From Adineta steineri (lineage: Eukaryota; Rotifera; Eurotatoria; Adinetida; Adinetidae), in NCBI GenBank assembly GCA_905250115.1, contig CAJNOI010000193.1, positions 28,619 through 92,618 on the forward strand: DNA of 64,000 nt, read 5' to 3'. Each line of letters opens with the position of its first letter. The stretch's first letter is position 1. Of this stretch, positions 57,563 through 64,000 are shown in pieces. The translations under genes were made by a program, and so were the position numbers. The notes beneath the pieces are model-generated. The model was given only the letters and a program-made list of their open reading frames with translations, did no database searches and was not told the DNA's origin.

Positions 57563-60115
57563 TTCTATTCATACTCTATATGAATAACGAGAGTGGGAAT
57601 CTATCAATTTATTGTGTACGTGATATATTAGTAAGAATAAATATTTTCTTATGACTTACCTTCTTTTAATATGCTATCAAAGATTATTCTTTATAAAATG
57701 AGAAAGCAAGTGAAGATTTGATCATTTTTTTACTAACTGTCCTCACATCAACAATAGTGTTTTACGCAACACCATATAATGTTGCAATTAAGTACTGAGA
57801 GATTTACATTTTATAGAAGTTGCCAGTCTATAATATGACGTCATTGGGTATTTTTTATCAGAGAAGCATAGTAAAAACAGTGCGTTTCGTTTTACTTTAT
57901 CTACCTCCATTTTTTTTGTTTCTATGCTTGCATAGTTGTATATGAGAAAGAAACTAGGATCATGAAACTGATTCTTTTACTTCTTTTTTCTGTTACAACC
58001 GAAAAAATATGGAAGAAATAAATTAAAATGCGTAAATACACAATCGAAAAGACCTAAAAAGAAATAATAAAAATCTAATAAACTGAAAGAGCACAAATGC
58101 TCTGAAGTATATTCTTCTGTTTAATGAAGATTAAGAGTGTGAGTAAAGGAAAAGATGCATTCACACTCCTCCATCCTCAAGAATTGAGAAGTATAGAACA
58201 TATTAAGTCCAATATAGTTGCTGATTAACTACATAATAATAAAGCTTTGTTATTGATACCTTATGTTGTTTGAAATACTATAGTAGGAATTGGTGTAAAT
58301 GTAAAAAAACATGGTACAGAATTTTTGTAACAAAGGGTATATGAAAAAGCACTTGACAAGTCTCTTTCTTATTACGACATAAAATTTACAGTAATTATCC
58401 ATCATTAGATTTATTGAATTTTTCTATTTATTTTTGAAAAGAAACTTAATATTCAATTTGTATATTATCATCTTTTTTTTTAATAATATTAAATATAATT
58501 TGTTAATATGTCGACTACGAGATATAACTTATTTGTGTTTCTCATCATTTCATCACCACATGGCAAGATATAATGATAAAATCTTTGTTATTTTCAATTA
58601 AAATTAAGTTCTTTCACAACAAATTCTTTTAATAATTCTATTAATATTTATCTATTTCACATTTTCAAATATATTCAGTATTTAGAAAAAATAAATCAGT
58701 ATAGAAAATATAGTTTAAAAAATTAAAAGTTTTAATGAGTTTTAGATGTAATAGAATTTATGTTATAACTATCAGCTCTTTTCTAATAAGACTATTATTC
58801 ATCTATTTCAATTTCTTATCAATCCACTCTATATCTCTGAAAAAAATATTTACAGAAATAATTTTACAATTTATTGTATATGCTTAAATAAATGCACGTA
58901 TAGAATATTTCTTTACTTGTATAAACGCGTTGTAGATTATGATTAGATATCGAATGTAATGAAAAGTACATCTACCAATAAAAAATCACTAATCGTAACA
59001 TTGAACCTAACAATTTTATAAAATCAGTATAATTCACATATAAAGAGTCAATACATCAGATTGAATGTAGGTCTATAAAACTTTGCAGTCAGTGGACTTT
59101 AGCAGTTACAGAAACTTTTTTGGATAATGTTCCTTATAAATATTAAAAAATAAAATTTTTTATGATCGAGTACTTCTATGATTTCTTGATTTAATACCAT
59201 TAGTTGTAAGTAAATCTATTAAAATATAATCGCATAATAATTCTCTTGCAGTTTTCTTCCATTATATATAATATCTGATTGGGGAATTAGACATTTGTGA
59301 AAATCATATTGAGATATGGTCTTAGCAAATCATAAAACTAACCTCTTCATAATAGTAATTATGAGATTAACTTGTTATATGATCTCAAACAATTAATACA
59401 TTCAGAATTTAATCAAATTTATTATATGTTAAGAATTTATTTCATTTTAGTTTGAATATATTCTTGTCATTATTATAAACATATTGATTGATATGTGAAA
59501 TGGGAATAATAATGCATAGCTATAGACTGACAAATGCTTCTATAAATAAAACATAATTATGCTACTCGTCTATAGAAAACTATTGACATAATGTCATAAA
59601 AAGATTTCATGAACAATTAAAAATAATCATAAAATAAATTGAATTTCAAAAGAAAAAAAGAATTTTTTTTCCTTTATAAACTATAGTACTTTCCATAATA
59701 TTTCTTATAATCTGTAATATATATTATTTTTCTTTCTGAATGAAGTCATTTAATTTTAATGAAAATAATAAATATACTTTGGAAGAAAATGAAATTATTC
59801 TAGAATTCATGAATGTGAATGATTTCTTTTTGAAATAAACATTTTTTTAAATAAATAGTATTGCCGAGTTTGTATAATGTACTTATTTATCTTTAATTAA
59901 GTAAAAAATACATTTTACAAGACTTGCCGGTTGTATATTTTCACTTTTATTTTTTCTTGTTAGAATTCATTTTAATGAGAATTTAGCGTGTCATTCTTGC
60001 GTTCTTGACGTGACAGAAGAAAAAAAAAAAAAGCAAAAAAAAATTTTTCTTGAAAAATGAAAGAAAAAGTTCTTTTGTAACAATAAAAAAAAAAGAATTT
60101 CTTTTAAAGTCAATT

Positions 60116-61561
60116 ATGAATTATTGTAAGCATCTTTTTACGCGAAAAAAACTTTTTCGATATCTATCTTATCTTATTGGAATTATTATATTAATATCAT
60201 GTAGTTATAATCTAGGTAAATAAGACTATCAATGAGATCATTTATTTAATACCATAGATAATTTCCTAGGTAAACAAATTCCATTACATGTTCAACAATC
60301 GTTATCTACAGATCTAATAAGTAATGGTGAAATATCAAGTCTTTCATTACCAATTATATCAATCTATCGTAATAGATCTGTTGATGATAAATGTGCAAGT
60401 ATGAAAAGACCATCTCGTCAAAGTCTTTCAAATATTATTCGTAATGATAAAATGTTAAATTATCTCGGTTATGTTCTTCGATCACATTCATTATTTTATT
60501 GTTCAGTTCCAAAAGTAGCAACACGAACTTTATTAACATTTATGACTTATCTTCATATACGTGATGATCTAATACCATTAATAACAAATTATTCTTCATC
60601 AAATATATTTAATTTTAATACAAATTCAAATTTTAAAAAGTCTTCCGATATGATTAATGCCGATTATTTTAAGCGAATACTTTACCAATCAACTAATGTA
60701 AGACTAAACATATTCTTCTTAATATAAATTCTATTTATTTAGAATATTTCTTATAAATCGATAAATGATCCATCAATTCTTCTTAATTCATTTTTATCAT
60801 ATATAATGATAATAAATAAACCCAATTTATCAACAATTGATTTATGGTCAATGTATCAAAATAAAGCTCTTCCTTTAATTCGTCTTCGTACATTATCTAA
60901 TCCATCAATAATATTTTCATCCAAATTTACTCGTGTGATGTTTGTTCGTCATCCACTTGAACGTTTAGCATCAGCATATACGGATAAAATAACTCCACTT
61001 ACAAATCCTCCATTTTCATTATATGATAGTCTTCGTCGAACAATTTGTCGAAAATATGCTTCATTTTATTTAACAGATGATCAACGAATGGCTTATCGAA
61101 AGACAAAAGGTTTATCAAAATTAAAAAGTGAACCTTGTCAAAAAATAATTCCAACATTTGAACATTTTATTGAATATCTTATGTCTAGTTCAACATTTAG
61201 TGATGTTCATTGGCAACCTTATTCGAAATTATGTCAAGTTTGTTTATTTAAATATAATTTTATTGGAAAATATGAAACAATGGAAGAAGATCTTATGAAA
61301 TTAATCGAACAACTTGGATTAAATGGAAATGATTGGAATCAGAAAAGTTATTTTAAAACGGGAAAAACAAAAGAAAATTATAAATCTTTATATTCAAATT
61401 TAACTAATCAAACAATTTGTAAATTAAAATATATTTATAAAGATGATTTTAAATTATTTGATTATAAAGTAGAAGATTATTTAACAAGTCGAAAAAATAT
61501 TCAATGTTCACAAAGTTATAAACAAAAACTTAGTAAAAAACGTCCAAATAAAGAAAATTAA
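60116..61561 (+). CDS. Carbohydrate sulfotransferase, HNK-1/chondroitin 4-O type (sulfotransferase 2 family), 448 aa
   Basis: Exons 60116-60215, 60270-60697 and 60743-61561 join in frame to 448 residues. The N-terminus is a short basic tail and a signal anchor (FRYLSYLIGIIILISCSYNL), giving type II Golgi topology. The 5'-phosphosulfate-binding motif of PAPS is CSVPKVATRTLL (normally CxVPKxxxT). The 3'-phosphate motif is FVRHPLERLASAY. The later YNFIGKYETMEED stretch is also typical of the CHST8-14 group. These enzymes move sulfate from PAPS to GalNAc or uronic acid residues of glycosaminoglycans and glycoproteins. The exact acceptor cannot be assigned. The C-terminal 60 residues are lysine-rich. 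Both introns are 45-55 bp. Confidence 0.88.
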
Positions 61562-63797
61562 CTCAAATATTTTTTTTTATTTTTTACTTTTTAAAATATA
61601 TAACAATGTTTTCAGATATGCTTAGGAAGATTATATATATATATGTGTGTGGATAATTTCTATAAATAAAAATAAATATGATAAAAGATAATTCACCGTT
61701 AAGTATTATTATAAAGTTTTTTTTTCGTTCTTTTGCTTTTGAATGATTCTTTTCAAGGTGTGTGTAGAATTATTTTGTATAATCAACCTTGAAATCCTTT
61801 ATTTTGACTGACTAATATTTATTATTGTATGAAATTTAAAATAGTTGGCTTTACCATTGAAACAAAATGTTTTTACCAGCCACAATAGAAATAGAGAGCT
61901 AATAAATCGCTATAGTTTTCACAATAGACCGTATTCGAAACTAAAATATTCTCGTATGATGTTCTTTTAAGCCCAGGTGCTTCACTCTAAATATAGCATC
62001 CTATTGGAGTATGTCGGAAATTAATCAAATCCGACTATTCTTTCTCCAATACTCGTTTCACAGACAGGGGCGTAAGTCAGGTGTCAGAGCAGGGGGGGAA
62101 GGTGTAGGTGGGGGCGTAAGCCTAGTTTTTCTATTTCAATGGTCAAAAAAAGTAAACTTTTTAGAAGCAGGGGGGGCGCAAACACCTTTTTCCTATTAGT
62201 TTTCGGAAGCAGAGGGGGGGGGGGGTATGCGCCCCACGCGCCCCCCCCCTATTTACGCCACTGTTCACAGACGCGGTGATAGAACATAAAATCAAAAAAC
62301 AAACTGACATTCATCATATCTGCCACAACTCGATAATCAACAATAAAATAGAGCTAAAAATTTTCATACCTTCTCGAACATCGCACTTGTATACAACGTT
62401 AAAACATAAGATTGACACAATCCTAAACATTACCATCAATCCGTCAGTTAGGTCAAATCTTCAACACTTTTTATTTCAGAGATATAAGAATTAAACTAGA
62501 CATTAAATTATGTTTGTAGGATTATTTTAAGTTTAAGATTGTCCTGTTATTTTTTATTACAAAAGAGAAAATATTTCATTCTATTTTTGTTGTCTGAATG
62601 TAACGGTTATGCTCATGTTTCACTCTCACGATAGACATTTACATACCGGAAACAATCAACTTAATATGAACTTTTTTCCCCAGTTTAAATAAGCACTCTT
62701 TGTGAAGTTAGATAATGAGTTTTTATATTCTAGTAGTTCAAAAATATTTTGTACTGAAAAAGGACAACATATTTTCTCATAATAAAGTAGTAATACTTAT
62801 TTTCATATGTTAGAAGTCAAGAATACATTACAAAATTTCACTATGAAAAATAAAATTTTTCAAACTGTCAAATTCACTTATGATAATATAAAATAATTAA
62901 TATTTAAATTTTGTTTATTTTAAATTGAAAAAAAGAATTAAATTTATATTTTTTTATGTCTAATAAAATATGGGTTAAATTACAATATAATCAAGGACAA
63001 AGTTTCAAACAACAAAGTTTTGTTCTCTCTCTTGTTTATTGTTATTTTCTGATGCATGAAAATATGCATGAATGATCAATAAGCATATATTATAATTATT
63101 GATCATATCAATATTTTCCTTTAGATTCCTTGAGAATAAGCTGATGTTTTTATAGACTCATAACAATTATCAAGTACTCTTTATTGAATTATCAAAAAAA
63201 GAAATAATAATGTCAAATAAATAACTATATATGATTAATGATTTGTTATTAATCTACATAAATCGATAGAATAAAAAATATTGTCAAAATAAATTTTATT
63301 AAATAAAATTTCGCATTTTTAATATCAAATTATTTTTTATATTTCAAATTAATGATTAAATATTAAAAATATTTCTGATTGTATGTTCATATAATGATTT
63401 ATCGCTAAGTCTGATAATTCCTATCAAATTCATATCAAAGGTCACAATAACAAGATTGTTTTTTATGTTGATAACATCATGAGATATCTATCAAATACTT
63501 GTCAATTTTAGCAGGTTCATGAACAGTAGTAATCGGTTTCTATAAATGATAATGTGTAAAAGATCAAATTCTCATAATATAAATCTCCACAAGGACAATA
63601 TATAGATACAGTTTGTTCTTATATACAATATTGTTTTATTTCGTTCGGAAGTATTTATTATATTTTTAAAAAAAGAAAAAGTTTATTTCATAAATAAAAT
63701 TTTAAAAAGAATAAAGACATGGAGTAAATTACTTAAATACTATTATAAAATCCTATACAATATATAAAATAAATATATCACTTTATAATTTTATAAA
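61562..63797. other. Convergent gene-free interval
   Basis: About 2.2 kb between the sulfotransferase (+) and the EF-hand gene (-). It contains the MITE at 62065-62263 and AT-rich sequence. The 62- and 72-residue frames near 62011-62494 overlap or flank the MITE and are not supported. Confidence 0.45.
62057..62271. mobile_element. hAT-type MITE with perfect 8-bp target duplication
   Basis: The element spans 62065-62263 (199 bp) with the perfect direct repeat TTCACAGA at 62057-62064 and 62264-62271. Its ends are CAGGGGCGTAAGTCAGG on the left and CAGTGGCGTAAATAGGG read inward from the right. The interior is rich in GGGGG runs. It belongs to the same CAG(T/G)GGCG terminus class as the element at 20326-20590 but is not the same family. 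Confidence 0.9.
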
Positions 63798-64000
63798 TTA
63801 TGAGTGTAAAAGAAATTCAATAAATGCATCATAAGTAATTGAACCTGTTTTATCTGGATCAGCTTCTTCAATCATATCATCAGCTTCATCTTCAGTTAAT
63901 TCATTATCCCATAACTAAAAAATAAAATTATTTTTCTTAATAATTTTCTTTTCTATATTTTGAACATACTCGAACAAATCTTTTCAGTTCATTTGCATTA
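63798..64000 (-). CDS. C-terminal part of an EF-hand (calmodulin-like) protein, 5' truncated by window end
   Basis: Two exons are visible, 63970-64000 and 63798-63914, joined by a 55-bp intron. The peptide reads NANELKRFVRLWDNELTEDE, then ADDMIEEADPDKTGSITYDA and FIEFLLHS. The second part is a canonical EF-hand: the loop DPDKTGSITYDA has D, D, T, S and a final Ala where Glu or Asp usually stands, so calcium binding by this last hand is uncertain (position 12 is non-acidic). The preceding exon is the end of another helix. Family members sense calcium in the cytosol or cytoskeleton. The upstream part lies beyond the window, so the protein cannot be named. Confidence 0.75.

Larger units (their letters stand above)
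56242..60115. other. Gene-free interval with nested inverted-repeat elements
   Basis: Contains the elements at 56390-57562 and 56604-57411 (listed separately), then about 2.5 kb of very AT-rich sequence without convincing coding potential. The first bases upstream of 56241 carry the RRM/pseudokinase promoter, and the region just before 60116, with long A runs, that of the sulfotransferase. Confidence 0.4.

Overview
The window is AT-rich eukaryotic DNA with compact, intron-rich genes. Most introns are about 50-65 bp, and longer introns usually hold a repeat. Animal orthologues (neurofibromin, insulin-degrading enzyme, SLC25A46, an NCAM-type adhesion protein) sit beside intronless genes of bacterial, fungal or plant-like families, F-box/LRR and TPR genes of a kind expanded in bdelloids, and many small inverted-repeat elements. 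This mix points to a bdelloid rotifer (Rotaria/Adineta/Philodina group). The genus is not decided, and no mitochondrial or rRNA marker is present.

Layout. 1-227: tail of a charged low-complexity protein. 1290-7070 (-): insulin-degrading enzyme, 20 exons. 7071-10243: gene-free, with a foldback and a hAT-type MITE that has a perfect 8-bp target duplication. 10244-13472 (-): Ig/FN3 adhesion receptor. 13473-16421: gene-free, with two long inverted-repeat elements. 16422-29501: accessory block with an orphan, an alpha/beta hydrolase, a TPR protein, a DUF4419 protein, a PL8 polysaccharide lyase, a GT37-like fucosyltransferase, tRNA-Cys and a DmpA-type (S58) peptidase. 30901-49009: metazoan housekeeping block with an SR splicing factor, SLC25A46, NFU1, ATP synthase OSCP and a 21-exon NF1 (neurofibromin) gene. 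49543-52229 (-): F-box/LRR gene built from tandem LRR exons. 52760-56241 (-): nine-exon gene joining four RRM-like domains, a CCCH zinc finger and a pseudokinase-like domain. 56242-60115: gene-free with nested elements. 60116-61561: HNK-1/chondroitin-type sulfotransferase. 61562-63797: gene-free with a MITE. 63798-64000 (-): C-terminus of an EF-hand protein.

The genes form no operon. Three (SLC25A46, NFU1, OSCP) are mitochondrial and adjacent, and OSCP and NF1 share a short divergent promoter. Several accessory genes act on glycans or amino compounds (PL8 lyase, fucosyltransferase, sulfotransferase, S58 peptidase).

The strongest leads are the RRM/CCCH/pseudokinase fusion; a roughly 310-bp repeat family found three times, each time inside an intron and each time in the same orientation relative to the host gene; and the array of near-identical LRR exon/intron units. 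Splice sites were read by eye. The NF1, SLC25A46, SR, sulfotransferase, DUF4419 and RRM-kinase models close in frame. The IDE, Ig-receptor, NFU1 and F-box/LRR models have some uncertain boundaries.
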